Below, piece after piece: positions 1 to 12,992 of a stretch of 64,000 bases of DNA. Where the stretch lies: assembly GCA_021292105.1 (NCBI GenBank), contig CM037870.1, positions 27,079,416 through 27,143,415 of the forward strand, read 5' to 3'. The notes beneath the pieces are model-generated. The model did not search any database, had not been told where the DNA came from, and was given only the letters and a program-made list of their open reading frames with translations. Position 1 is the first letter of the stretch, and every line of letters begins with the position of its first letter. The translations under genes and the position numbers were made by a program. This stretch comes from Anadara kagoshimensis. Its lineage: Eukaryota; Mollusca; Bivalvia; Arcoida; Arcidae.

Positions 1-7
1 GTTTTGG

Positions 8-62
8 CCCGAGCACTACTGATGAGGAATTGTATTCCGAAGCGATCGTCTTGTGTTGTAAA
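8..62 (+). ncRNA. Degenerate hammerhead ribozyme-like motif, copy a
   Basis: CTGATGA at 19-25 is followed by a perfect 5-bp stem II (GGAAT/ATTCC), then GAAGC where the catalytic core needs GAAA, then GTC at 48-50. Short stem I sequences flank it (GAGCAC and GTGTTG). The core A-to-G change suggests this copy is inactive. The rest of the element lies left of the window. Confidence 0.5.
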
Positions 63-299
63 ATGTTAACAGGTTGAGTAATAATTGTAACATCTCTATG
101 GTTGGCGTCGTATATGTACGGCACAATCGAGACTTTAACAACATCATTAGAAATATTAGTAGTAAGATATACCTTGATTACAATTCGTAACTGTTAATCA
201 GTTACTTGTTATCGCAGACTGCTACAAGGAGTGTTATCATGTTGTCGCTTACATTTTTTAGATTTAAAAAATATGGCAAAAGACACGGTTACAATTAAA

Positions 300-405
300 G
301 AATTAATATCAACCTGTGATATATCGTAAAATAATACACGGACCGGAGTTTCAGCATATATTGTACCTCATTTGAACTCCGGCCCGTGGATTCTTCTGCG
401 ATATA
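300..405. repeat. Imperfect inverted repeat
   Basis: Arms containing cacggaccggagtt and aactccggcccgtg, then outer gatatatcg and gcgatatat, surround a 30-bp centre. A weaker relic is at about 31505-31585 in the paralogue. Possibly an old MITE. Confidence 0.45.
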
Positions 406-904
406 TAGATGCTAATTAATTTTTAAATACATCATTACAATTCCTTCAATTCCTTGCAAAATCACACTAATACAACTTTAAAACAAATTGTTATTACTTC
501 AAATAAAATTCTCTCGGTCGCATTATTGTGGAAGTCCTAAACATCTTGTATATAAACCAGTTATGATATTCATTATTTTAAATAATAACTTACCTTTAAT
601 ACAAACATTTATGAAACAATTGTTCAAATTCTCGGAATGCCTGTTTACCGATATTTCAAATTTTAATCTATTTTAAAATGGATTGGTAACTTTTGGTAAT
701 TACTTTTGACGCCATAAAGTTTACGTTCACTATCGCCGATACATAATTTTCAGCGAAGTTATGTAGATTTAAATGCGAGTTAGTATGATTACTGAATCAA
801 AGTAATGAGGTTCAAGTAATCAATGCACGTTTATTTATTATTCACTAGACGCAAACAGTAAATAAAACTTAAGGCGAGTGAATTACATATTATACCAGTG
901 TTAA

Positions 905-970
905 TTCTACAGCACTAGTACTAGACGGCTGTTTCGGAATACAATACCTCATCAGAAGTGCTTGGACCAA
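905..970 (-). ncRNA. Hammerhead ribozyme-like motif, copy b
   Basis: On the minus strand: AGCACTT, CTGATGA, a stem-loop (GGTAT ... ATTCC), GAAAC, a 4-nt loop, GTC, then a sequence containing AGTGCT able to pair with AGCACT. All three catalytic boxes are present, giving a type I arrangement with a tiny helix III. A short duplication after GTC interrupts stem I. It sits in a roughly 220-bp insertion missing from the paralogous intron. Confidence 0.55.
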
Positions 971-1710
971 AATTGTGAAACCATAATTATTTCTAGGAGT
1001 TGAAAAATTATCCAAAAGACCAAAACATATTTAACCTAATTAAGCTACGAAAATACCTTTTTGACTATTTCGGATTTTTACTGATTTTTATGATTTTCAG
1101 ATTGAAACAATAACATAATTTCAAGACATAACCATTTCAGGGTGTAAATGGGGCTCGCCAGCGTACCACACCATTTCCCTTAGCATGTGTGCAGAACATT
1201 TATATCAATTTGGATATGGAATAACACAAGCTGATTGTTTCTCAATAAAACTGTTTTATGTCTAGAAAATAACGATGTTTCTATAGTTTTCAACAAAAGG
1301 GTCTATTGATCATTTGATACTCTGGTGTATCAACATGTGTTTTATCAAATAAATGACAGACATCACCATTAATCTCAGATCACTCCTCGGTCAAGTTTGC
1401 TATTCTTAACATCTACTTCATCACTTTGAGATAATATTGTCGCTGTCATTTGTCATTTAACACGATTTAATGGTTTAATAACAAACAAGGTCCTATAGAT
1501 ACACATGTGACTTTACTGCCTCATAAAGCTAGTCAAATATTCAAAACAAATCAAATTGTAAAATCCTTTAAAAACCCACATCTTCCACGTTCTCAGTTCT
1601 TTGTGACTCTATTTAGTTATATAATCTTCTAGGAATTTGTACACGTATTATGTAATACATATATGATCATGCCTATGACATGCCCTTTCTGATTTATTTA
1701 TCAGTAATAT

Positions 1711-2050
1711 ACCATTGCGGTAGCTTAGTTGGTAGAGTCCTCTCTCGGTAAGTGAGAGGTGTAAGAAGAGGTCGAGGGTTCGAACCCCGATCGGGTGTGA
1801 CCCAAGACTTGAAATTGAGTATTGGCACTGGGCTTTACGAAATTACGACATGATGTCACGAGTCTTTCAGATGGAAACTTTGAATAAACGATGCACCGTG
1901 TCATGGAAGACGTGGCACGATAAACACTGCTTATAATGCCATCAGCACAACACAAGAGCAAAATTTCTACACCTTCGCCCATAGCTATCGACGTCTCGAT
2001 ATAAGTAAAATATTCTTGACTAGGACGCTCAACAGCGTAACTTAATCAAC
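1711..2050 (+). mobile_element. tRNA-derived SINE (family 1)
   Basis: The tRNA-like head has an A box (tagcttagttggtagagt) and a B box (ggttcgaaccc). A body with the blocks tttcagatgg and tggcacgataaa follows, then the tail tctcgatataagta and ttcttgactaggacg. About 335 bp. The paralogous intron at 32760 has no SINE. Not a functional tRNA gene, because the acceptor stem is not closed. Confidence 0.85.
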
Positions 2051-2061
2051 TTAAGTAATAC

Positions 2062-2282
2062 CTTAAACTTTCCACGTCTAATTCACTGACAGCATTTCTG
2101 TTGTACAACTCTTCCCATGAAAGTTTTATATCCGAAACCCCACTCCAGATATCTTCAAACACGGGTTGCCTCGGGTTTCTCCCAACAGAAAACATAAATA
2201 TACCACCGGGTTCCTCGTGACCAACAAATATTAACTTTCTGCCTTTATATTCTCCTATTTCAATGCTTTCTGGTTCAGGCCC
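2062..2282 (-). CDS. MSP130-like: MSP130-like intact copy, exon 9
   Basis: 221 nt. It encodes GPEPESIEIGEYKGRKLIFV, the GHEEPGGIFMFS core and ELYNRNAVSELDVESLR. It ends in phase 2 at donor GTATTA. A SINE inserted in the following intron lies about 11 nt from this donor. The family's PEPEG motif reads PEPES here. Confidence 0.82.
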
Positions 2283-5200
2283 CTAAAAAGTAATTATAAA
2301 TAAAGAAGATTCTGAAAAATATGTTTGATGAACCCAAACAACAACAATATGCGTTCGTTTCGCCAACCAGGGTTTCACATTTTATAGGAATTTTGAAATG
2401 AATGAAAAAATTATGATAATTGTGTCAAATTGTCGTAAGTGTGTACTGCCTAATTACTAGTGTGGCGACACCTTTAGTGGTTTCGCGGGAAAGAATGGAA
2501 CAATCTAAAGGATTTCTTTTCTTTTGCCAGAGACATATAAAACCTATATATCTCTGCTTCTGCAAAAGTTTAGTAGAGCGCATCTACAGTAGTTGCCTAT
2601 CAAAAGTTTAACACTGACCTTAAGAATTAGTGCCAAAAACTATTGAGATTTGGACAGCTAGAGCCGAATAGCTGCAGTATTGACTAGTGTATCTATTTCT
2701 CTTTCCCTCAAGAAGTCAACATGTTTAAGGTGTCCAGTCCGAGTTTGGCAGCTCATTCGGCCCCTTGGCAGCTATAGACTTTCCACGGGCCCCTAGACAG
2801 TCGAGTTGTGGAACCTTTTTGACATTATGATTTTTTTATTTGTATTTATTAAAAAAATAAAAATAATTTGGTAAAAAAATTGGTTATTTTATTATTGGTA
2901 TGAATTCAGACTGGTACGTTAAATCCTACCACACAAGTTTTTAGAATGACATGTCGTCATTGATCTTGTGAAATATAAAATTGATTAGATGTGTGAAAAT
3001 AAACGTGTGAAGATCAGAGAACAGCCGTCAACTTGTAAGGATCATATGAAATTCAGATTTAGAATAATTTTGTTAACAAAGTTGCAAAAGTTGGACTCGT
3101 ACGTTGGACTGACACAAAGGCATATAGATCGGACAGTCGGGTTTTATTTTCCCAATGAAAATCTTTTTTTTTCTCTCTCAAAAAGCTTTGTCTTTCGTTT
3201 AGTATGTGTTTAAACATTCTGTTATGTTACTTACGGCAGATAATACACCATAATAACGTCTAGTAACGCCACCTTGCCAACCGTCAGTGTCATCAAAGAA
3301 CATCGACATGGCTTTTTGCCGTTGAAGGCATCTTGAGATCAGGCATGGAGCGAATTACATTGCAATGTAATGCATTACATTACAATTATTTTGACAAAAA
3401 TAGCATTATATTACAATTACATGTATTTTGGAAAGTAATGCACTACATTACAATTACTTTACCAATGTAATGCATTATATTACACATTACATTTTATAAA
3501 TTGATATAGCAAAAGAATTCAAAATTATCGATGAAAGATGTTTCCTTTTCAGAATTTAAAAATTGGGTTAAGTTTTTCTATCATTTTGAAAGTTTTTAAA
3601 AGTTTTGACTTTCAATTCTTGAAAATGGCAGTAATTCATCAGAAATTAAGTCAATACGCAGTTGCTTTTTGCTTTGGGGTATTCAATTGATATTTAAAAA
3701 TTTGCCAAGGTTCATTGTTCATCTATGTCAGGCTTTTTTATTTTCAAAATATACATTTCTGTGTTTTCTCTAAAAAGTAAAAAAAAAAAGATGCTTTAAG
3801 GAATTTATTCTACCATAATTGTATGTTTTTATTATTATTCAAGTTCAAATTCAAAATATTTTATTAAGTGTCATATATAAAAGCTACAATATACATCTAA
3901 AAAACTACTACATAATTCCTATATAAAAATGCTTTTACATCCAGCCTAAAAGACCTATAAGACACATCAAACATCACTTATACTATTATAAGACATCAAT
4001 TTTAAATATGTTTTAAAAACAACATCTTCTATTACTCTTATGTAAGTTACATTTTGTTAAAAAAATGTTGAATATTTATATCAGTCATTAAAACCATAAA
4101 TTTATCTTCCTCACTCAATTCATTAAATTACGTATAAAAAGACTTCATTTTACTGTATAACTCGTATCTAAAATCATCATAAAAGTTACAACTCATTTAA
4201 AAATGTCTTTCATATTCCACAACACCTATATGACAAATATTATTTAATTACCATCAAATCAAAACAAAAAGGAATGGATCGGTAAACACTAATTAGTGGT
4301 ATTGACAGGTGTCGATTTTAATCTATAATTAACTTCTTTATTAATTATAGTTTATTCAATAACTATAATAGCATATAAAAAGAACTGCAAATAAAAACAA
4401 TATCTAGTAACAATAAAATTATATAATTGTTTTCATCACATCATTTCAAACTATTGTAGTTACTGAAACTCTATTTTCTAGAAGTGTTACAAAGTTTGAT
4501 GTGATTTTTAAACTTTCAGATATTACTGAAAACAGTGCTTGTATTTTGGTTTAAAATTGTTTTTATTTTTTAATCATTCTTTATATTTGTTGGAATTTCA
4601 AAATAATCTGTTGCGTACTAGCTTTTTTAGCATTGTGTATAAAGGTTAAATGAAGTCCTAATAATAATGCTTAGTTTGACAACAGTTATCTAGACATCGA
4701 TTTTCAAATTTTATACTTAGGGAAAAAAGTCACTTGCAGGTACTTACTAAGTCTGAATTTTATCAATAACAATATATAACATTTAATAGGGAGAAGTTAT
4801 GCTATGTAATGCCATGTAATGCTAAAATTACATGCATTTTTGTCTATGTAATGCATTACATTACAATTACATGTAATGCAAAAATTGGGGCATTACACAT
4901 TACATGCATTACTTGGGGAAATGTAATGCATTACAGGGCATTACAATTACAAATTAGCATTACCCCATGCCTGCTTGAGGTGCCATTCGCTTATTTGATA
5001 ATTATAATGATATGCAGAAACCGCACGTGCAACATGGCGCACTTTGTGTATTGGACGACAGGGTTGATTTTAAACATTTACTATGAATTTTGTAAAAAAA
5101 AAAAAATTATAAAAATACCATTATTTACTTAATACTTTAAAATATATTTTGACCGATTTTCAAGTTGATAACTAAAGTGGTAATTGAACTAAAATGACTG

Positions 5201-8200
5201 CGGTTTTTTTTTTTTTTTTTTGAGAAAATTCATTCCCACATTTCACAGTCTGCACGCGCTAAGTATCGGAATTTTTTATTTTAAGCGATAGGGTCATTGT
5301 TGAGCACTTACTGTGGATTTTTTGTACAACATAGAAAACAAATAAAAATACCGTTTTTTCCGTAAGTTCTTAAATTTTTTTCGGTCAATGGACGACTTTT
5401 TCGTACAATGAACGGTTATTGAACAAGAGTGCGTTAAACGTAATTTGTTTCTGAAAAATCCATTTTTTGCATGTTTGGCCCCAAAAATAAGTATGATCCG
5501 GACTTTTCCAAAAAAAAAAAAAAAAAATCAGCAATTTAGATAGCTAGATCGCATCAGACTCCATAACCTCTCAAAGTTTTAGCAAAATCGTATTAAGCTT
5601 TCTCAACTTCCCCAAAAGTGCTGTAATACGCGGCAAAAAAATGAGAAAGTTGTCGCCTTTATCATTTCACACCCAGAGGATGTTCCGAATGAATTCGTCA
5701 CTATCCTCTAGATTGTTCCATTCTATATATCAAGTGCACATGTGTCCATTACGGATTCGAAGCCAATGCGTTTGACAAGCACATAAGTTCAGAAATATGC
5801 AAGTTAAATAAATCACGAAAAACGTCATTATAAACATTTATATTAAGAAAGTTACATATATTGTTTCAGTAAACATTTTTATATATATGTTCAATACTTT
5901 ATTTATTCATCAAGGTCCATTCTATTGGATTTAATATTATAATGCTTAGTTTTATTGTCTGTGCTCTGAAGTTATTTGTAAAATAAACATTATTGATAAC
6001 ACAACCATAAAAATGAATTTTATAGGTATATTTCTCGTGCTTTTGGTTCATTGTATGGTAAAATATAACCATTGATCGTGTTTTATCACGAATTGTGGAT
6101 GGATCTAGTCTTGCAAAAATACCAGTGGGAATTAATTAGTCACCATGTCCAGTAAACTGTGGGTTATTTATTGGTCTCAATACGGGTTTATCTTGTGTTT
6201 TCTGATTTAATTGTTTTCGCTATCGCCGAATGCGTGGTTTTCGGCTACAAAGGAGGATGATTCCTAAGGTATCGCAGGGGTCCGAAAAAAAATTATTGCT
6301 CATCCTTTTATTCTATAAAAATTGTTATAATTGTTTTATTTAAGTATAGATGACACCGAGTACGACGTCATACACGGTAACGTTACTATTATTACTCAAC
6401 TTGTTTTAATTTTGAAGTATTTGACAGAATAGAATTTCTCGTCTAAAACTGTTAAAATTAAAAGATATTCAAGACCAAAATTTATATGACCAAATTCATT
6501 TATAAGGAAATACAATGAATAATAAAGCAGAGATGGCGTTCCTCTTAATTTTAATGACATTCTTAAAAATATGACGTGTTTAAAATTTTCGAGCGAGAAA
6601 CATATTGCCAAAGAGACACTTCATTAGCAAAATTGGACGCGGGTGTCTTCGTGGACAAGCAAATGATCAAAAAGTGACTTTTACAATCATCGGAGACAGT
6701 CAAACTGGTGTTTGATAAATTTTGCATACTGGATATCGGGATATACGGAATGTTATCCATATCCTACGATACGTTAGTTATCCATAAGAAACTTTTAAAA
6801 GTGTTTATGATACCTTATTATCAGACTTAGAATCTGCCGTGGACGACGGAATAGCAGCAGTTTCACCATGGTCAGCATTGAATACACTTGGTTTAAATCT
6901 GGCGATTGCGTCTTCAAAATCACTTCCACTGTCATATACCTGTCGCATATTCCGTGCACGCCAAATAGACATACTTCTTGTTCCAAATGTAAACAGATGT
7001 TGGTATGTATTTGAATTCGGCAGTTTCCCGTCTACGTTGGTAACTTGTAATCTACCTTTTAATTTTAAGCAAAAATGATTAATTTGACAACTTTCCGACG
7101 CTTTCATTGGTTGAAGAATGGAAACGCGTTTAGTTTTCTCTTAACAACCTGGGGTTGAGATCTAATTCATTTTTATTGAAAAACGAAGAAGAAAGTTATG
7201 AAAAATATTGGATAAATCAAAATCATAGTCCCCACTATAAAAAGAAAGTCAGGTAGCAATTAATTTGTTCACTAAGACATCTTCTTATACCTTATTGCAT
7301 TTCATATCTACAGTAAACTAGACAGCCTTCAATGCTTTCATATAAGAAATGCAATTATATATCAACACAAGAACTATTCATGGAAAACGTCCCAAACCTT
7401 ACTTAATTAATAATTTGATTGGTCAAATCTTTTACATTATGTTTGCATGAATGGGTTGGCTCTCAATGACGTCACCTTATAATGGACGACGCACAGAGAT
7501 TTGAACTCTTACCCCACAGTGACGCTACTTGCTACGACTGTATTGTTGTTAAAGACGTAACATAATTGACGTATCACTGACCACGCTCACAATGTTCCAA
7601 CAAAGGCCTGGCATGCTTGAATTACACGCAAAAATAATGAAAACTTGGCCTAAATTGCGCCGTTTACTGACGTCACTGACACTAGTACGTCATTAGTTGC
7701 CGTGACGCTGCTTTCGTACCGTGATGGCGACCTTTGTCGGAACATTGTGGGGGTTGCCGGCGATCCGAATAATTTATTGTGCAAACTGTCAAATTCATTC
7801 ATACTTCCATAACTAAATGAAAAATTAATTTCATAATCAACACAAACCTTTCTTAATAAATACTAAAGAAATATATGACTTAAGCCCAAAATCTACGAGG
7901 GTCGTTCAAAAAGTCTTGTCCCTTCCTGTAAACCGTAAATAAAACACCGTAATTTATTATATTGTCACTCGTCACGGGTGACTGAGTTCATTCCCAAACA
8001 CGTGGAACATTTTTAGATTATATATGCAAAAGAATAAGTTTTTTCTTGCCATATTTTCATCATAACACTCGTTACACTGCTTGGAAAATGACGGACATGA
8101 CAGGTAAAAACATTATTGAAATGAGAATCTTCATGAAAGCCTGTGCAAAACTCGTTATATCGCCCAAACAAACATTCATTGAAATGCAAGATGGTTTTGG

Positions 8201-11200
8201 TGAGCGAAAGCTGTCATATAGGTCCATCTCACGCTAGATACGTAAATTTAAAAATGGTGTTAACGACATTTCTGATAAGGCCCGTTCTGGAGGACCAAAA
8301 ACAGCATGCACCAAAGAAAACATTACAGAAATTCAAAAACTGGTCAATAGGGATGGACGGTTGACTGTTAAACAGATAGCTGAAGTCGTTGGTTTATCAA
8401 TGGGGACCGTACATTTCATTCTCAGAAAAAAACTAGTCATGAGAAAGATTTGTGCTAGATGGATCCCTCATTTGTTGTCAAAAGAAGCAAAAGCTCACAC
8501 GGGTCAAAATGGCTAAAATCTGCTGAAAATATATGGTAATTGTAACAGCAGGCGTCTGGCTGATATAGTTACAGGTGACCAAACATGGGTATATTACTTT
8601 TAGCCAGATAGAAAGATAAATAATAAAATATGGCTAACCAGAAAAGCAAAACGACCTGAAATTGCAAGGCGCACTCAACGCACAAAGAAAGTTCTTTATG
8701 CTATATTTTTCAATAGTAACGACATAGTTGCCCAAATTCCCATCCTTAAAGGCCAGGGTATCACGGAAAACATTTATAAAAATAAAATTCTTAAGAAAAT
8801 GAAAAAAAAATATGAAAAGAAAAGACCAAAGTCAGGAATTCGTGGTATTCGGTTACTCCATGACAATGCTCCTGCTCACAAATTTAAGTTGTTGACTGAA
8901 TTTTTGTACAAGAAACGTGTTGTTGTTTTACCTCATCCACCTTATTAACCTGATCTTTCACCGTTTGACTTTTATCTCTTTCCTAAACTTAAGAAACACC
9001 TTTCTGGTCGTCGATACAGATCTCGTTCATCGCTAGGTTCAGCAATTCATCAGTTTCTCAATGGTATATCCAAAAAAGAATATGCAAATGTATTTAGAAA
9101 ATGGATCCAGCGTCTTAAAAAGTGTTTAGCCGTTAAAAGTGATTATTTTGAAGTAAAGAAAATAAAATATCATAAATAAAACGTCTTAATTTGTGTTTTT
9201 ATTATGAAGGACAAGACTTTTTGAACGGCCCTTGTATATTCGATTTATCAGAATACTTCATTTATTCGGGCAAAAAAATCAACGATGTAGTATATAAATG
9301 ACCAATTAAGCTCGTGTTTATGATGTTCGTAGCTACTTTTTACTAGTATTGCAGTCGTTAAAAGATCCGACCTGCATACATCAGATGAATGCGACGAGTA
9401 GACAACACTACAATGATGGCATTTATTGTAAAAGGTAAACTTTAAATTAATACAGACCTAAGTATGAATCTAGATTTTGAAACCTTCATCACCAATATAG
9501 TATGACTGATGCAATTTACAAAAAAAAAAAAAAAAAACAGAGAAAGAATAAAACTTACACTTTAAACATAGAAACAACGGGCGTTTGAAAAAATATATGG
9601 TAAAAAGTGGGAAATATAGTCATTTAAATCTCTTTACCATCACAATACTAGTTTTGGCCTCTGTACTTGTTGTGCAAATGTGAATATTAAAGGGATGTAA
9701 CAATAAAAAATAAAAATTCTAGAATTTCTTGACGGATTAAATCCATAGAAAATAATATAATAAACGATACATCCTCATCAGTGATTTCATTGCGAATGTT
9801 CATCTAATAGGCGACTAAAAGCCTATTTATAGCTATGTGAATTGTCATATATGCCTTGGTCTTTTTTCTGAATGCCTGTTCGAGCAATTGCCAGAAGAAA
9901 TAGTCATCAAATGTCGCAACTTGAAAACAGTCAATTTATTATTTGATTGTATTTGGCAATAAAATACGTACACAAAGTAAGCGACGGTTTGCAAATATCA
10001 TCTTCTGTCAAACAGTTTATATTACGATTTATGGTCGTCCTCACAGTATTGTTGATAAGTTTGATGTCTCTGTGTCCAAGATTGCCTTGGAAAAATTTAA
10101 TGTCCATGTTCTTTTCACACAATTTTGATTACAAACGTGGCGGGTGTAGCTAGTTAAAAAGGAGGTGTTAACTAAACAGGAGGTGTTAACCCTTCCGGAG
10201 CACGCGTCCTCACTCCCTGGTGGAAGTTCACATGTCTAACCTAACATGCCACTTCCAAAATTTTTACTTTGCTTCTGGATTGCGATTCGGACATGGATTA
10301 GTATGTTTGTTTTTGATTAACTGCGTAATACATTAGGAAAAAATAAAAAAAGTTTAGGATAATGATGAAATGAGGTTTTAGACGAATAAAACATATTTGG
10401 TATCCCTTTTTATAAAGCGATGATTAGGGCATAAAACTGATATCTAGAAATGGTAATTTAAGCAAAATCGTTTGTAAGATAAAAACTAGAAGCCATTTAT
10501 TTTAAATCTCCGGATATTGCCTCCCGTAAGATGATATTCCGAGCCTTAAGGTTTTGACATAAATTTGTTTGCTAAGCATTTTTGTTTCTTCTAATGTGAC
10601 ACGGCTTCATTGATTTTATTTCAATTTATTGCTCATAAATAGAGTTGTATTTGCCTTGAAGAACATTAACAGAATATAAAATTGAATTATGTTTGTTTCT
10701 AATTTGTAATGAGTTATGTTACAGCTGTCTAATGAAGTCTTGTTACTCACCTAGATTTGATGGCGATAGAAGCGTATTCTCAAATCCATTTTGTTTTGCC
10801 CAAGTTCTTATAGGCGATGTTCCTAAAATCAAAATCAATGAATACTTTTTAAAATTTTAACTAAAAATTTAATCAAACATATTCTTAACTAACCAAAATG
10901 TAAAAATACAGGATTTAGAAATGACGTTTTATACCAAAATATTTTTTAAGTATGAAATGTTTTCGGAAATTGAAATCTCCAGTGGATATCAGAATCTTCA
11001 ATGATGTTACCAATTTCATCTTTATATAAAAATCGACTGAAAATGCAATAATCAAACGATCGATGTCGTATCATTTGAAACTCTCAGTCGTACGAGATAC
11101 CTTAGTGAAAAAACACACAAAATGCTAAGCAGCTGAAATGCAATACATATGACACCTAATTTATTTAAGTGTATCAACTTACCGGGTAATTGAGAATATA

Positions 11201-12957
11201 TCATAATAAAATAGTTATTCTAATTCTTTTTTTTCTTTTTTTTTTTTTGGGGGGGGGGGTGGAAAATTAGTTGATGCTTGTTGTTTTTAGAATATTTGTA
11301 TTTCATTACATTAACGTTGGCCTTAAGTTTTACCAAAAAATCCCAAACGTTGCAGTAGTGTTGTGTTCTTAAATGAGTTGGCTATTCGTAAAAATGGATA
11401 GCAGTCAACTCAGAGAAATAAAAATATTTACATTTGTAATGTTTTAATGCATAAAACATTGTTTAAGACCAGATGGCAGTTATAGGAGTATAAATGTCAT
11501 TGCTAATGTGACGTCACTCATCTTTTCCTTGTGACTATACGCGTTACGTCATTGATTGGCTGTTCCAGCGATTGGAAATAAAATGTTTTAAAGTTTTTTC
11601 AAGATTAAAATACCAAAAATAAGATTTTCAAAAAATGGGAAATGTAGATATAACCATTGAACTATCTTTTCACAGCAATGGCAGTTATAGCACTACAAAC
11701 GCAATTTCTAGACTTAACGTTACAGCACACCAAACAAATGTGGGACAGATACTTACGACTTATCCTCAAATCTCCTGCACGTGCTTCTTCTGAAAATCCG
11801 TTCGGTACGTCACCAGAGAAATCTTTTGAATCCCCTTCATTTGCCGATACAATATAACCACGCCCATTTATGTTCATGTATCGTATAATATCTGGTTGAT
11901 ACATCCCTAATACTGGCCAAGATCTGATATTAATACCTACAAAACATTTAACTGAACCTTATTTTCTCATCAATAAACAGGTTCTTGTCCAAAGTTAAGA
12001 GTTTTATAATCAGTTATTCCTAATCAAAAACAAACATTATAATCCATTTCCAAATCACAATCTAAGGGCAAAGTTAAAACTTTGAAACTGACAAATTAGG
12101 TTAAACACGTGACTTTCAACCAGGGAAGTGAGAACGGGTGCTCCGGAAGGATAAGCACCTGTTTAGCTAGCTACATCCGCCACGTGTGTTAAATATGTTT
12201 TTCTTTTTTTGTCTTGTTTGCCTGTTTTTTCAATAAAGATTTTTACTTCGCATTTTTTGCGTACTTGCTATTGCCAAATTCGTGTTTATAAGGAGTAGTT
12301 TCCGTGTTTTTCCGTGTAACCAAATATACATTTCTATTTGAGATCAGTTGTGTTTGTAACAGTGTTTTTTCAATATTCCATAAAGGAAGATGCAAATGCA
12401 GATTTGATCAACATCTCTTTGTTTGTTTAGACGGTACGTACCATTGTCTCTGTCGCTAACATCTAATTTTGAAAACCTCCAATTCTTAAATCCTAAGGGA
12501 TGAATGGCTAATATTTTATTAGTTTTCATATCAAATTCAGCAATGGCATTGTTTTCCTACAATAAAACATACAAGCATGTATATGATGTATGTAAACATG
12601 TACTTCGTGATTGTTATAGTTTTTGGTAAGGATGCTCTGCCATTAAAGACAAATATTTTCGATATGTGTAAAAAGCTTCATTTGATACTATTTTATGAAT
12701 GGTAAGCTTCGTTTGGTAGTTAGCCTCATTTGATACTATTCTATATAAATAGTAAGCTTCATTTAATACTATTCTATATAAAAAGTAAACTAAATGGGGT
12801 ACTATTCTATCAAAAAACCTCATTTGATACTATTCTATATACATAGTAAGCTTCATTTAATACTATTCTAAATAAATAGTAAGCTTCATTTAATACTATT
12901 TTATATAAATAGTAAACTCAATGTGGTTCTATTCTAGCAAAAAACTCATTTGAAACT

Positions 12958-12992
<35 letters not shown>

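Larger units (their letters stand above)
1..2061 (-). other. Intron 9 of the intact MSP130-like gene (partial)
   Basis: Homologous to the paralogue intron at about 31400-32784. It holds a hammerhead-like element cut by the window edge (1-62), an imperfect inverted repeat around 305-405, a second hammerhead-bearing element (about 890-1105, absent from the paralogue) and a SINE (1711-2050, also absent). No coding exon was found. Confidence 0.6.

Noticed and set aside
1..975. A single element flanked by two inverted hammerheads
   Set aside because: Comparison with the paralogous intron shows that 890-1105 is a separate insertion of about 220 bp, so the two motifs belong to different copies.
1711..1790. 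tRNA gene suggested by A and B boxes (also at 25380, 34075, 43220, 52685)
   Set aside because: The acceptor and anticodon stems do not close, and the same head is followed by a conserved non-tRNA body and tail at every site. These are SINE heads.
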